Shown one piece after another: positions 29,268 to 38,308 of a stretch of 64,000 bases of DNA; the stretch's first letter is position 1; each line of letters begins with the position of its first letter. The DNA lies in contig NZ_FRAQ01000002.1 in NCBI RefSeq assembly GCF_900142385.1, positions 310,001-374,000 of the forward strand, read 5' to 3'. This DNA is from Marinobacter antarcticus. Lineage in GTDB: Bacteria; Pseudomonadota; Gammaproteobacteria; Pseudomonadales; Oleiphilaceae. Below the pieces are notes generated by a model. It saw only the letters and a program-made list of their open reading frames with translations, did not search any database and was not told where the DNA came from. A program made the position numbers and the translations under genes.

Positions 29268-29927
29268 TTGATCAGGGTACTGGTTGTAGATGACCATGAG
29301 CTGGTTCGTTCCGGGATAACCCGGATGCTCGCGGACAATCCGGATATTGATGTTCTCGGTCAGTCTGAGTCTGGTGAAGACGCTATAGCATTTGTGCGTA
29401 AAGATCGCCCGGATATCGTACTAATGGATATCCGGATGCCGGGCATTGGCGGGCTGGAAGCTACGCGGCGTATTTTGCGAATTGACGATACAATCCGTGT
29501 GATCGTGGTAACCGCCTGCGCCGATGATCCTTATCCTGCCCGTGTAATGCAAAGCGGTGCCTCCGCCTATATCACCAAAGGTGCTGATATCCAGGAAATG
29601 GTTCGTGCAATTCGCATGGCCCACTCAGGGCAGCGGTACATCAGCCCGGAAATTGCCCAGAAAATGGCGCTCAAGCAGTTGGGCGGTGACAAGGACGAAG
29701 AGGGCGAGTTGTCGCTGTTTGATCGCCTTTCCGAGCGTGAGATGCAGATAGCCATGATGGTGGTGGACTGCCAGAAAGTTCAGAACATTTCTGACAAACT
29801 CTGCCTCAGCCCGAAAACTGTTAACAGCTACCGTTACCGCATTTTTGAAAAGCTGGAGATCTCCAGCGATGTTGAGTTGGCCCTGATGGCAGTGCGACTC
29901 GGGTTACTTGATGCCCACAAGGTCTGA
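29268..29927 (+). CDS. gacA: Response regulator GacA/UvrY
   Basis: 219 residues. It starts with TTG (29268) after a GAGGTG site, giving MIRVLVVDDHELVRSGI, the usual GacA start; no ATG exists near. Receiver with phospho-acceptor Asp54 in IVLMDIRMPGIGG and Lys in ITKGAD; C-terminal LuxR-type helix-turn-helix (LSEREMQIAMMVV and LSPKTVNSYRYRIFEKL). With its kinase GacS/BarA (not here) it controls small RNAs of the Csr/Rsm system. The stop overlaps the uvrC start, the conserved gacA-uvrC pair. Confidence 0.95.
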   Translation: MIRVLVVDDHELVRSGITRMLADNPDIDVLGQSESGEDAIAFVRKDRPDIVLMDIRMPGIGGLEATRRILRIDDTIRVIVVTACADDPYPARVMQSGASAYITKGADIQEMVRAIRMAHSGQRYISPEIAQKMALKQLGGDKDEEGELSLFDRLSEREMQIAMMVVDCQKVQNISDKLCLSPKTVNSYRYRIFEKLEISSDVELALMAVRLGLLDAHKV

Positions 29928-31773
29928 TTCCACGAGCGAAAGCAGCGGGGAGTTCGACAGTAAAAACTTCCTGAAACAGCTGACGGAGCGGCCCGGTGTC
30001 TACCGAATGTATGACGACGGCGGCTCCGTTCTGTATGTCGGAAAAGCGGGTAACCTGAAAAAACGGGTCAGCAGTTATTTCCGCAAGACCGGCCTCGCAC
30101 CGAAAACGGAAGCTTTGGTCGCAAAGATTGCCTCTATTGAAGTGACCATCACCGGCAGTGAGACAGAAGCTCTGTTGTTGGAGCAGAACCTGATCAAGTC
30201 ACTGCGGCCGCCTTACAACATCCTGCTCCGGGATGATAAGTCCTATCCTTATATTTACGTTTCTTCCCACAGCGATTACCCCTCGCTGACGTTCCGGCGT
30301 GGGCGCACGAAAAAGGGAGGAGGTACCTGGTATGGGCCGTTTCCGAGCTCGGGTGCCGTCAAGGAAAGTCTTAATGTATTGCAGAAGGTTTTCCGCATAA
30401 GATCTTGTAGTGAAAGCTATTTTAAAAATCGGACGCGCCCGTGTCTGCAGTATCAGATTAACCGCTGTACGGCACCTTGCGTGGAGTACATTTCACCCGA
30501 GGACTACCTTCAGGATATCCGTCACGCCACCATGTTTCTGGAAGGCAAAAACCCGGTCATTATTCGTGACTTGATGGACGCCATGGAGGCGGCCGCCAAA
30601 AATCTTGAGTTTGAGAAAGCCGCTTCCTGCCGTGATCAGATCAACCATCTGCGCCACGTACAGGAACAGCAGTCGGTAGACGGCGAGGGCGGCGATGCTG
30701 ATGTTGTTGCCATTGCGCAGGATGCCGGTGTTGTGTGCATTGTGGTTATCATTGTGCGCGGCGGCAGGGTTCTGGGGACCAAGGATTACTTTCCCCGCTA
30801 TTCCCTGGAGCAGTCCGAAGGCGAGCTGCTCAGTGCCTTTCTCGGTCAATATTATTTTGGCGGCAACACCCGCCGCGAAATTCCGAGAGATGTTCTGGTA
30901 CCTGTCGATGTCGACGGCCAGGAGCTTCTTGCTCAGGCGCTTTCCGATGCGGCAAGCCGCGAGACCCGCATACGTAAAAATGTGCGGGGTGAGCGCCGTC
31001 GCTGGCTCGAACTGGCCATGACCAACGCCCGGCAAACCTTGCTTACGCATCTCGCCAGTAAAGAAACCGTCTATCGCCGCTTATTGGCGCTGCGAGACAT
31101 GCTGGAGCTCACCGAAACGCCGTCACGGATGGAGTGTTTTGATATCAGTCACAGCCACGGTGAAAATACCGTCGCATCCTGTGTGGTTTTCGATGAGAAT
31201 GGCCCCCTCAAAAGTGATTACCGACTGTATAATATCGAAGGTGTGACAGCCGGAGACGATTATGGCGCCATGCGTCAGGTGTTGACTCGTCGCTATCGCC
31301 GTATGGTCGCGGGTGAGGGCAAGCGTCCGGATCTTGTGTTCATTGATGGTGGTAAGGGGCAGTTGAGCATTGCCCGGGAAGTCTTTGATGAACTGGGGGT
31401 TTCTGATATCCCCCTGATCGGTGTGGCTAAGGGCGTAACCCGGCGTGCAGGCATGGAGCAGTTGATTGATGCCCTGACCGGTGACGTGTTCCGAGTGCCT
31501 GCCGATTCGCCGGCACTGCACCTGATCCAGCACATAAGGGATGAATCTCACCGCTTCGCCATTACCGGGCACCGTGCTGGACGTGACAAGAAACGCCGCC
31601 AGTCGACCCTGGAAGGTATTGAAGGGGTTGGCCCCAAACGTCGTCGGGAGCTGATCCGTTATTTTGGCGGCATACAGGATCTACGCAAGGCCAGCGTTGA
31701 TGAAATGACCAAGGTTCAGGGCATTAGCAAATCACTGGCTGAAAACATATACGCAGCACTGCACGACGAGTAA
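29911..31773 (+). CDS. uvrC: Excinuclease ABC subunit C
   Basis: UvrC makes both incisions in nucleotide-excision repair. 620 residues. N-terminal GIY-YIG domain (GVYRMYDDGGSVLYVGKAGNLKKR), a UVR motif (LEFEKAASCRDQINHL), the RNase-H-like second nuclease domain (RMECFDISHSHGENTVAS and VFIDGGKGQL), and a C-terminal HhH2 domain (LEGIEGVGPKRRRELIRYFGG). The ATG at 29911 overlaps gacA by 17 bases. pgsA follows after 7 bases. Confidence 0.97.
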   Translation: MPTRSDSTSESSGEFDSKNFLKQLTERPGVYRMYDDGGSVLYVGKAGNLKKRVSSYFRKTGLAPKTEALVAKIASIEVTITGSETEALLLEQNLIKSLRPPYNILLRDDKSYPYIYVSSHSDYPSLTFRRGRTKKGGGTWYGPFPSSGAVKESLNVLQKVFRIRSCSESYFKNRTRPCLQYQINRCTAPCVEYISPEDYLQDIRHATMFLEGKNPVIIRDLMDAMEAAAKNLEFEKAASCRDQINHLRHVQEQQSVDGEGGDADVVAIAQDAGVVCIVVIIVRGGRVLGTKDYFPRYSLEQSEGELLSAFLGQYYFGGNTRREIPRDVLVPVDVDGQELLAQALSDAASRETRIRKNVRGERRRWLELAMTNARQTLLTHLASKETVYRRLLALRDMLELTETPSRMECFDISHSHGENTVASCVVFDENGPLKSDYRLYNIEGVTAGDDYGAMRQVLTRRYRRMVAGEGKRPDLVFIDGGKGQLSIAREVFDELGVSDIPLIGVAKGVTRRAGMEQLIDALTGDVFRVPADSPALHLIQHIRDESHRFAITGHRAGRDKKRRQSTLEGIEGVGPKRRRELIRYFGGIQDLRKASVDEMTKVQGISKSLAENIYAALHDE

Positions 31774-31780
31774 TAACCGT

Positions 31781-32332
31781 ATGAATTTACCCAACCTGCT
31801 TACACTCTCCCGCATCATCATGATTCCGGTCTTTGTGGTGGTGTTTTATCTCCCCGTACAGTGGAGCTATATGTTGAGTGCGGCGATTTTCGCCATAGCG
31901 GCCGCGACAGACTGGCTGGATGGTTATCTTGCCCGCAAGCTTGACCAGAGCACGCCTTTTGGCGCTTTTCTCGATCCTGTTGCCGACAAATTGATGGTGG
32001 CGGTAGCCCTTGCGCTGCTGATCCAGGAATATTCCGCGATTATGCTAACGATACCGGCCACGATCATTATCGGCCGGGAAATTGTGATATCCGCGCTGCG
32101 GGAATGGATGGCAGAAATCGGCAGTCGCGCAAGCGTTGCTGTTTCCTACATTGGCAAGATCAAAACCACGGCGCAGATGGCATCTATTGTGGGGTTGCTG
32201 GCGTTTCCTCCGGGTCAGCTTCTTTCAGAGGTTGCCGTGGCTCTATTGTATGTCGCAGCGGTTTTAACACTCTGGTCTATGGGGCTTTACATCAAGGCCG
32301 CCTTGCCGGACCTGTTCCCTGAAGAGGGCTGA
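31781..32332 (+). CDS. pgsA: Phosphatidylglycerophosphate synthase PgsA
   Basis: 183 residues, five to six membrane helices. It makes phosphatidylglycerophosphate from CDP-diacylglycerol and glycerol-3-phosphate. The CDP-alcohol phosphotransferase motif is complete: DWLDGYLARK, then G, D, D in FGAFLDPVADKLM. It closes the gacA-uvrC-pgsA operon, and its 3' end overlaps the convergent lipoprotein gene by 41 bases. Confidence 0.96.
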   Translation: MNLPNLLTLSRIIMIPVFVVVFYLPVQWSYMLSAAIFAIAAATDWLDGYLARKLDQSTPFGAFLDPVADKLMVAVALALLIQEYSAIMLTIPATIIIGREIVISALREWMAEIGSRASVAVSYIGKIKTTAQMASIVGLLAFPPGQLLSEVAVALLYVAAVLTLWSMGLYIKAALPDLFPEEG

Positions 32333-32954
32333 CAGGACGCGTTTCACAGGCGTTTGCCCAGTCGATAACCTGTTCTGCCAGCCTTCCTCCGGCGCTTCCG
32401 AACGCCTGGACAACCGAATCTATACTATTGTCTCCGGCAGGCGTGGAAACTATAAAGTTATCGGAGCAGAGTGTTTCCCGTGAGTGGTTATCGATCAGTT
32501 GCCCATAGACAGCAACGGTTGCCCGGGTGCTGTCACCGTGGCTGACGGCATGGAAAGCCGTAATTTCAGTAACCAGGGTCAGATCAGTATTGCCAGGGCC
32601 TGTATCCATGGTCACATCACGGAAGCCTGCGTTTGCCCTGAAGGCGCCCACCAGCATATCCCGCAGAATAACCGGCGCCGTATCCCGCCACCGGACTCCA
32701 CCATAAGCCCTGAATTCCCAAGGCTCAGGCTTAGCCAGAATCCGTGTGCTGTTGAAGGGTTCGGAAGCAAAAGGAGTATCAATACGAAGGCCTTGAGGCC
32801 GGCTGGTTTCACTCTTTTTCAGGTTTTGCGGAACCGGAAAGTCCATCACTCGCGGCGCTTCCGGTGACGGGAAAACAGTACAGGCGGTCATCATCCCGGA
32901 AAACACCAGCGCGGTACCTGCAGCCTTGAAAATTTTTGCATAAGTTCTATTCAC
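32292..32954 (-). CDS. Lipoprotein of MCE/Mla-type transporter (PqiC/YmbA-like)
   Basis: 220 residues, a lipoprotein signal with lipobox MMTAC (Cys about 25). The body matches ABC-transport auxiliary lipoproteins: it ends the operon made of permease, ATPase and MCE protein, a usual PqiC position. Such lipoproteins bind the outer-membrane end of the MCE bridge. It is convergent with pgsA with 41 shared bases. Its start overlaps the MCE gene stop by 4 bases. Confidence 0.8.
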   Translation of the reverse strand: MNRTYAKIFKAAGTALVFSGMMTACTVFPSPEAPRVMDFPVPQNLKKSETSRPQGLRIDTPFASEPFNSTRILAKPEPWEFRAYGGVRWRDTAPVILRDMLVGAFRANAGFRDVTMDTGPGNTDLTLVTEITAFHAVSHGDSTRATVAVYGQLIDNHSRETLCSDNFIVSTPAGDNSIDSVVQAFGSAGGRLAEQVIDWANACETRPVSPLQGTGPARRP

Positions 32955-33892
32955 TGGGGTACCTCCTTGATTGTGGGGCCGCCCCAGAGAGTGCCTGTGG
33001 GGTCTTCTTCCAGTCGGCGGGTAAACTGGTTCAGATTTCTGAGAGTATTGCGAAGCTCTCTCAGCGCCGGGGCCAGTTCACCCATACCCTGTAGCCCCGA
33101 ATCCAGAGCGCCTTCGTTATCACGGGTTAACTGATCAATACGTTTGACTGTTTCCTGAACCCTTGTCATGGCTGCGTTCATTGTTATCAGTACCGTCTTG
33201 CCCTCGTTCTGGATCAGGGCATTGGCGCTATCCGAGACTGCAGACACCTTGGATGCCGCTTCGGCAGTCCGTTTACTGGCATCGTCCATACGCTCAAGCA
33301 GGGCTATCAGTTGATCACGGCCGCCAAGCAGAGAGTCGCTTGCTTCCCTGGCGTTGCGGAGAATTATCGTCAGGTTTTCAGTGTTTTCTTCCGAAAGAAC
33401 CTTATTCGCGCGGGTGAGCAACGTATCTGCTTTGGTCAACAGAACTTCACCGTTGGTCAGGAGGCTATTGAACGGCGAAGGCTCAGCGGTAATCAGCGCT
33501 GGGTGATCTCTGCTGCCTTTCTTCAGCACCGGGCTGTCTTTGCTGCCACCGCTGAACTGAACGCTCATGCTGCCGGTGATATTAGCCAGTACCATTCCTG
33601 CCCGGGTGTTCTTTCGAACCGGAACACTTTGCTCCACCCGCACCAGAACCCGCACGTGGCTGGGGTTGTCCGGATCCAGGTTCAGCTCAAGCACATCGCC
33701 TACTGCAACACCGCTATAAAGAACCGGGTTGCCCTTGCTCAGGCCGCCAACAGCGTGATCAAAAACGATTTCATAATAGGCCCACTCCCGGTCAGCAGAT
33801 GACTTGGCCAGCCACAAAGCGAACAACAGTGCCGCCACCACCGCAATCAGCGTAAACAGCCCGATGATCAGATGATGTGCTTTTGGTTCCAT
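32951..33892 (-). CDS. MCE-domain substrate-binding protein (MlaD-like)
   Basis: 313 residues. One N-terminal membrane helix (about 7-29, HLIIGLFTLIAVVAALLFALWLA), a single MCE domain (about 38-130, with AVGGLSKGNPVLYSGVAVGDV), then a long helical tail (about 150-300) that could form the needle-like bundle seen in related proteins. MCE proteins carry phospholipids between membranes. It starts 6 bases after the ATPase stop. Confidence 0.9.
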   Translation of the reverse strand: MEPKAHHLIIGLFTLIAVVAALLFALWLAKSSADREWAYYEIVFDHAVGGLSKGNPVLYSGVAVGDVLELNLDPDNPSHVRVLVRVEQSVPVRKNTRAGMVLANITGSMSVQFSGGSKDSPVLKKGSRDHPALITAEPSPFNSLLTNGEVLLTKADTLLTRANKVLSEENTENLTIILRNAREASDSLLGGRDQLIALLERMDDASKRTAEAASKVSAVSDSANALIQNEGKTVLITMNAAMTRVQETVKRIDQLTRDNEGALDSGLQGMGELAPALRELRNTLRNLNQFTRRLEEDPTGTLWGGPTIKEVPQ

Positions 33893-33898
33893 AGTCTC

Positions 33899-34726
33899 TT
33901 ACTCCCTTAGCCGGCGCTCTTCCTGAGCCCGGAATGCGTAACTGGCGGCCCGCCCGCGAGGGCCCTGAAAATAGTCCTGAATCCATGAATCGTCTGTTGT
34001 CGCGACTTTTTCGATCCGGTCTGCGACCAGAACCCTTTTTTGAGACAGAACGGCAACCCGATCGCAGGTTGTATACAGCGTATCCAGATCGTGGGTGACC
34101 AGAAACACGGTCAGCCCCAGTGCATCCCGGAGAGTAACAATCAGCTTGTCAAAAGCCGCCGCACCAATCGGATCAAGGCCAGCGGTGGGCTCATCAAGGA
34201 AAAGGATTTCGGGGTCCATCGCCAGGGATCGCGCCAGAGCTGCGCGTTTGACCATACCACCGGAGAGTTCCGACGGGTACTTGAGGGCGGAATCGGCCGG
34301 CAAACCGGTCAATGCGAGCTTCATGCGGGCAAGTTCCTCCGCGTCGGAACGAGGCAGGCCGCAATGCTCAATCAATGGCAGGGCAATGTTCTGCAGCAGG
34401 TTCAGCGAGGTGAACAGCGCGCCTCTCTGGAACAGAACGCCAAACCGTTGCTCGGTTTCCGAGCGCTCTTTGGCGCCCAACCCGGCCAGATCCTTTCCGA
34501 ATACCCGTATTTGTCCTTTTGAGGGTTTATGTAGCCCCACGATGCTTCTGAGTAACACCGATTTGCCGGTTCCCGAACCGCCAACAACGCCCAGGATCTC
34601 GCCCTTGAAAAGATCCAGATCAAGATTCTCATGAACAACATGGCTGCCAAAGCGGTTATCAAGCCCCCGGACTTTGATGACGGGTGTTGGCCCGCTGCCG
34701 GCTTTCTGAGCTTTTGTGTCGGTCAT
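33899..34726 (-). CDS. ABC ATPase of MCE/Mla-type transporter (MlaF-like)
   Basis: 275 residues. Walker A GVVGGSGTGKS, signature ELSGGMVKRAALARSL, Walker B PEILFLDEPTAGLDP, H-loop THDLD. LSGGM with Lys following is typical of MlaF-type ATPases. It powers lipid movement with the STAS-permease gene that precedes it by 3 bases. Confidence 0.93.
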   Translation of the reverse strand: MTDTKAQKAGSGPTPVIKVRGLDNRFGSHVVHENLDLDLFKGEILGVVGGSGTGKSVLLRSIVGLHKPSKGQIRVFGKDLAGLGAKERSETEQRFGVLFQRGALFTSLNLLQNIALPLIEHCGLPRSDAEELARMKLALTGLPADSALKYPSELSGGMVKRAALARSLAMDPEILFLDEPTAGLDPIGAAAFDKLIVTLRDALGLTVFLVTHDLDTLYTTCDRVAVLSQKRVLVADRIEKVATTDDSWIQDYFQGPRGRAASYAFRAQEERRLRE

Positions 34727-34729
34727 GAT

Positions 34730-35899
34730 TTACCAGCCCATTTCCATAAAGAAAAGTGCAGCAACGGCATCCAGAAGAATAACGATAAAAATGGATTGAA
34801 CCACGCTGGATGTCGTATGCACGCCAACCGATTGAGCGCTACCGCCTACCTTGAGCCCTTCCAGGCAGCCAATGGCTGCGATCAGAAAGGCAAAGATGGG
34901 CGCTTTCGACATACCGACAAGGAAGTGCTTGAGTGCAATATCCCGTTCCACAATCGCTATGAACTGGGCCGGGGAAATGTCCAGGGAAATCGCACAAACC
35001 ACACCGCCGCCTATTAAGCCCGAGAGCATTCCCACAAAGGTAAGAATGGGCAGGCTCACCATCATCGCCAGAACCCTTGGAATCACCAACAGCTCAACCG
35101 GATCCAGCCCCAGAGTTCGGATGGCGTCCAGTTCTTCGTTTACTTTCATGGCGCCGATCTGTGCAGTGAAGGCGCTGGCGGTGCGGCCCGCAAGCAGAAT
35201 CGCGGCGAGCAGAGCACCGAACTCGCGCAAAAATGAGAAGGCGACCAGATTGACTGTGTATATCGTGGCGCCAAAGTCTTTCAGAACTGTGGCGCCAAGA
35301 AAGGCCACCACGGCGCCCACGAGGAACGTGAGTAGAGCAACGATAGGAAGGGCATTGAGCCCTGTGTTCTGAACGGCGGCGACAAACGGCGTGATGCGCC
35401 AGCGTCCGGGCCTTGGCAAAATAACAAACAATGTTGCGAGAATCTGGCCAATAAACCCGGCCAGCAAGTAGAGCTGATGCCAAAGGGCCTCCACCGTCTT
35501 GCCAGTTTCGGTGAGGAATAGCGAGACCGGTGCAGGGCCTTCGGGCTGGGGCGGCTGCTTTTCCCGCATGGCATCCGCCACAGCATGCAGCAGTGCGCTT
35601 TGTTCCTGGGGCAGGGTGCTGTCCTGCGTCGCTAGTGCGGCAAGGCAGTCCGGGCCTAGCAGGTTCGCCAGAAGAGATGCGCCTGCTGTATCAACTCGTC
35701 CCAGGCCTTTGATATCAATGTTGTCAGAGTTCCACTGCTGGCCCGAATACTCCGCCGCCCGCTGTTTGAGTGTTTGATAGTCGGCGAGCATCCAGTCCCC
35801 GTGGATAGCCAGCTCGCCGCTTTCAACGGTCAGCCTTCCAGGCTGGCGACTGGCCTGGGAGGCGTTTTCATTTTCTGGGGAACTGGCACGTATTTGCAC
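34730..35899 (-). CDS. MlaE-type permease with N-terminal STAS domain
   Basis: 389 residues. Residues about 15-110 form a STAS-like domain (IDIKGLGRVDTAGASLLANLLG), the MlaB partner fused to the permease. Residues about 135-385 are an MlaE permease (FLVGAVVAFLGATVLKDFG, GRTASAFTAQIGAMKVNEELDAI). Fusion of MlaB and MlaE functions in one chain is known in some MCE systems. It begins the four-gene lipid-transport operon. Confidence 0.92.
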   Translation of the reverse strand: MQIRASSPENENASQASRQPGRLTVESGELAIHGDWMLADYQTLKQRAAEYSGQQWNSDNIDIKGLGRVDTAGASLLANLLGPDCLAALATQDSTLPQEQSALLHAVADAMREKQPPQPEGPAPVSLFLTETGKTVEALWHQLYLLAGFIGQILATLFVILPRPGRWRITPFVAAVQNTGLNALPIVALLTFLVGAVVAFLGATVLKDFGATIYTVNLVAFSFLREFGALLAAILLAGRTASAFTAQIGAMKVNEELDAIRTLGLDPVELLVIPRVLAMMVSLPILTFVGMLSGLIGGGVVCAISLDISPAQFIAIVERDIALKHFLVGMSKAPIFAFLIAAIGCLEGLKVGGSAQSVGVHTTSSVVQSIFIVILLDAVAALFFMEMGW

Positions 35900-35949
35900 G
35901 GGTGTCAGAATTCCAAAGGTTGGTTTGTCCGGTTTATTAGCTTACTAGC

Positions 35950-36570
35950 TTAGAGACTGCAGACGCTATCTGCCAGTATCCGACGGTCTTCCTCGTCATG
36001 ACTGGCAAGCACAATGAGAGCACCTTGCGTTTTTTGCTCCAGTAGAAGTTGCCTCAGAAGATCTCGTGCCTCGCTGTCCAGGCCTGTAAGCGGCTCGTCC
36101 AGCAGCATCACTGGCTGCTGACGCAGGATCGCCCGCAGCAGAGCAACACGCTGGCGCTGGCCGCCAGAAAGGTCACCGGGTAATCGCTTGCCGAAGTTGC
36201 CAAGGCCCACGCTTTGCAAACCCCGTTCGATTGCTTGCTGATCCGCCGGTGAGAGTTTCAGCCCCGGGTGAATGCCCAGACCAATGTTGGCCTCAACGCT
36301 CAGGTGCTCGAACAGGTTGTGCTCCTGGAACACGCTGGTCATTGGCCGTTCCCAGGGCGGCAGGTGGCGAATGCTTTTGTCTTGCCACAGGATGTCGCCG
36401 GATTGAGGTTCAAGAAAACCTGCCAAAAGATTCATCAGCGTTGATTTCCCGGATCCACTGGCACCATGGATGGCGATGCACTGACCTGGCTCCACAGTGA
36501 AATTAAAGTTCCACGGAGTTTCTTGGCCCGGATAGGCGAAAACCAGGTTCTTTACCTCAAGCATGTTCAT
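35950..36570 (-). CDS. thiQ: Thiamine ABC transporter ATPase ThiQ
   Basis: 206 residues, short as ThiQ usually is. Walker A HGASGSGKST, signature DLSGGQRQRVALLRAI, Walker B PVMLLDEPLTGLDSEA, H-loop ASHDEED. It overlaps thiP by 14 bases and closes the thiB-thiP-thiQ operon. Confidence 0.95.
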   Translation of the reverse strand: MNMLEVKNLVFAYPGQETPWNFNFTVEPGQCIAIHGASGSGKSTLMNLLAGFLEPQSGDILWQDKSIRHLPPWERPMTSVFQEHNLFEHLSVEANIGLGIHPGLKLSPADQQAIERGLQSVGLGNFGKRLPGDLSGGQRQRVALLRAILRQQPVMLLDEPLTGLDSEARDLLRQLLLEQKTQGALIVLASHDEEDRRILADSVCSL

Positions 36571-38287
36571 GCTCCGGAGCTGTGCGGGATGAGTTGATCG
36601 CCAGGCCGTTTCTGAACAGGGGCGAGCCCAGCCGGTTAAACAGGCTGAACAGAATCAGCAGAAGCAGTACCAGCCACAACCCGGTCGCGGCGGCAGCATC
36701 AATCCGATAGCTGCCCAGTTGCTGGTAAAGCAACACCGGCAGGGTGGGTTGGCCCGGGCTCCCGAACAGGGCGATAACGCCGAAATCCCCCAGTGACAAA
36801 CCGGTGCCGTAGGCCATTGCCAGTGCCAATGGCCGGCGCAGGCGCGGCCAGTGCAGCCAGCGCCAGCGATACCAGCCCAGCACGCCGAGCTGATCGGCCT
36901 GCTGACGGCTTGCCGCATCCAGGTTTCCCATTGGCCCTCGGAGCATCTGCAATACAAAGGGCAATGCCATCATTGCGTTGATCAGCGTAACCAGTACCAG
37001 CCCTTCGCTGGAATTACCCAGGCTCGGTCTGAACAGCAAAAACAGACCCGTGCCGAGAACCAGCGGCGGGACCATCAGCGGCAGGTAGGCCGCCACATCG
37101 GTAAGCCGGGTAATGGCAGGCCTGGACGCTGTGGTTCCGCAAGCCAGAATCAGCAGCGCGGCGCTCACGGACATCAGCCCGGCGGGCAGGGCGATGGCCA
37201 GGCTTCTCAGAGTGGCATCAAGCAATGCGGGATTAACCGAAAAGCTGCTGTCCGGAAAAAATGCCGAGCCCATGCCTGGAAGCCCCCTGAGCAAAATGGC
37301 CATCAGCGGCATCACCAGAAACAGCAAAAACAATCCAAGGGTGGTGCCGTCTCCCAGGCGCGCCCAGAGTGAGCTGCCGGCTTTGCTTCGATGTGAGGCA
37401 ACCTGCCTGTCCGGGAGTAGCGATGCGGTGAGCCCGTGGCGGGCTGCCAGCCACCAGAGAAAGCCGCAAATGACCAGCTGAACCATGGCAAGAAGAGCGG
37501 CCTGGCCGGCATCAAATTCGAAGCGCAATGACTGGTAGATTGCAACCTCAATGGTCGTGGCCGCCGGACCGCCTCCAAGGGTCATTACAATGGCAAAACT
37601 GGTAAAACACAGGGTGAACACCAGGGCCGCGAGGCCGGGCATGACAGGTTTCACGGCCGGCCATTCCACGGCACGCCAATACCACCAGCGGCCAAGCCCT
37701 AATTGCGCGGCAACCCGGCGCTGCGATGCCGGTGCGCTCTCAATCGCTTGTAACAGAATCCGTGCAGCCAGGGGCGCGTTGAAAAACACGTGAGCCAACA
37801 CAATGCCGTTGATACCATAGAGGTTCCAGGAGGCGCCCAGCCAGTCGTTGGCCAGGCCAGTGAACCAACCCTGACGCCCGTACACACTGACCAGGCCGGA
37901 TACCGCCACAATGGAGGGAAGCACGAGGCTCAGCTCCATTAAACGGAGCAAAACAGCGCGGCCGGGAAATACCGGTTGCCTTGCCAGAATTCTGGCAATC
38001 GGGACGGCCACGAGCAAGCTGAGTACCACAGAGAGAAATGCCTGCCAGACGGTAAAGGTCACCACCGTGCGCAGGTAACGGTTACGCCAGAGCTCGCTCA
38101 AATCTGGTAGCGAAGCCTCCCAGATCAACGCACCCAGCCCCGCCACTGCCAGCACGATTAATGCACTGGCTATAGCCAGCCCGGGCCAGAGCCGCCACCC
38201 GGGGTGGCTGAAAGGTGCAGAATGGCATTGAGAGTGCCATTGAGAGCGCCATTGCGAGCGCCGTTCAGAGCGCCGTTGGTAACTCAT
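36557..38287 (-). CDS. thiP: Thiamine ABC transporter permease ThiP
   Basis: 576 residues from the ATG at 38287; a GTG at 38299 would add four residues. Twelve membrane helices, two binding-protein-dependent permease domains with EAA-like loops (around AQLGLGRWWYWRAVEWP and ADQLGVLGWYRWRWLHWP). The first 20 residues are basic and repetitive (RRSERRSQWRSQWHSQCHS), coded by a 12-bp tandem repeat. Between thiB and thiQ. Confidence 0.93.
   Translation of the reverse strand: MSYQRRSERRSQWRSQWHSQCHSAPFSHPGWRLWPGLAIASALIVLAVAGLGALIWEASLPDLSELWRNRYLRTVVTFTVWQAFLSVVLSLLVAVPIARILARQPVFPGRAVLLRLMELSLVLPSIVAVSGLVSVYGRQGWFTGLANDWLGASWNLYGINGIVLAHVFFNAPLAARILLQAIESAPASQRRVAAQLGLGRWWYWRAVEWPAVKPVMPGLAALVFTLCFTSFAIVMTLGGGPAATTIEVAIYQSLRFEFDAGQAALLAMVQLVICGFLWWLAARHGLTASLLPDRQVASHRSKAGSSLWARLGDGTTLGLFLLFLVMPLMAILLRGLPGMGSAFFPDSSFSVNPALLDATLRSLAIALPAGLMSVSAALLILACGTTASRPAITRLTDVAAYLPLMVPPLVLGTGLFLLFRPSLGNSSEGLVLVTLINAMMALPFVLQMLRGPMGNLDAASRQQADQLGVLGWYRWRWLHWPRLRRPLALAMAYGTGLSLGDFGVIALFGSPGQPTLPVLLYQQLGSYRIDAAAATGLWLVLLLLILFSLFNRLGSPLFRNGLAINSSRTAPEHEHA
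38224..38283. repeat. 12-bp tandem repeat at the 5' end of thiP
   Basis: Five imperfect copies on the plus strand: GGCATTGAGAGT, GCCATTGAGAGC, GCCATTGCGAGC, GCCGTTCAGAGC, GCCGTTGGTAAC. Since 12 is a multiple of three, gain or loss of a copy keeps the frame and changes only the length of the cytoplasmic tail of ThiP. Confidence 0.85.
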
Positions 38288-38308
38288 GAAATTATCCACG
38301 CTCGTTTA

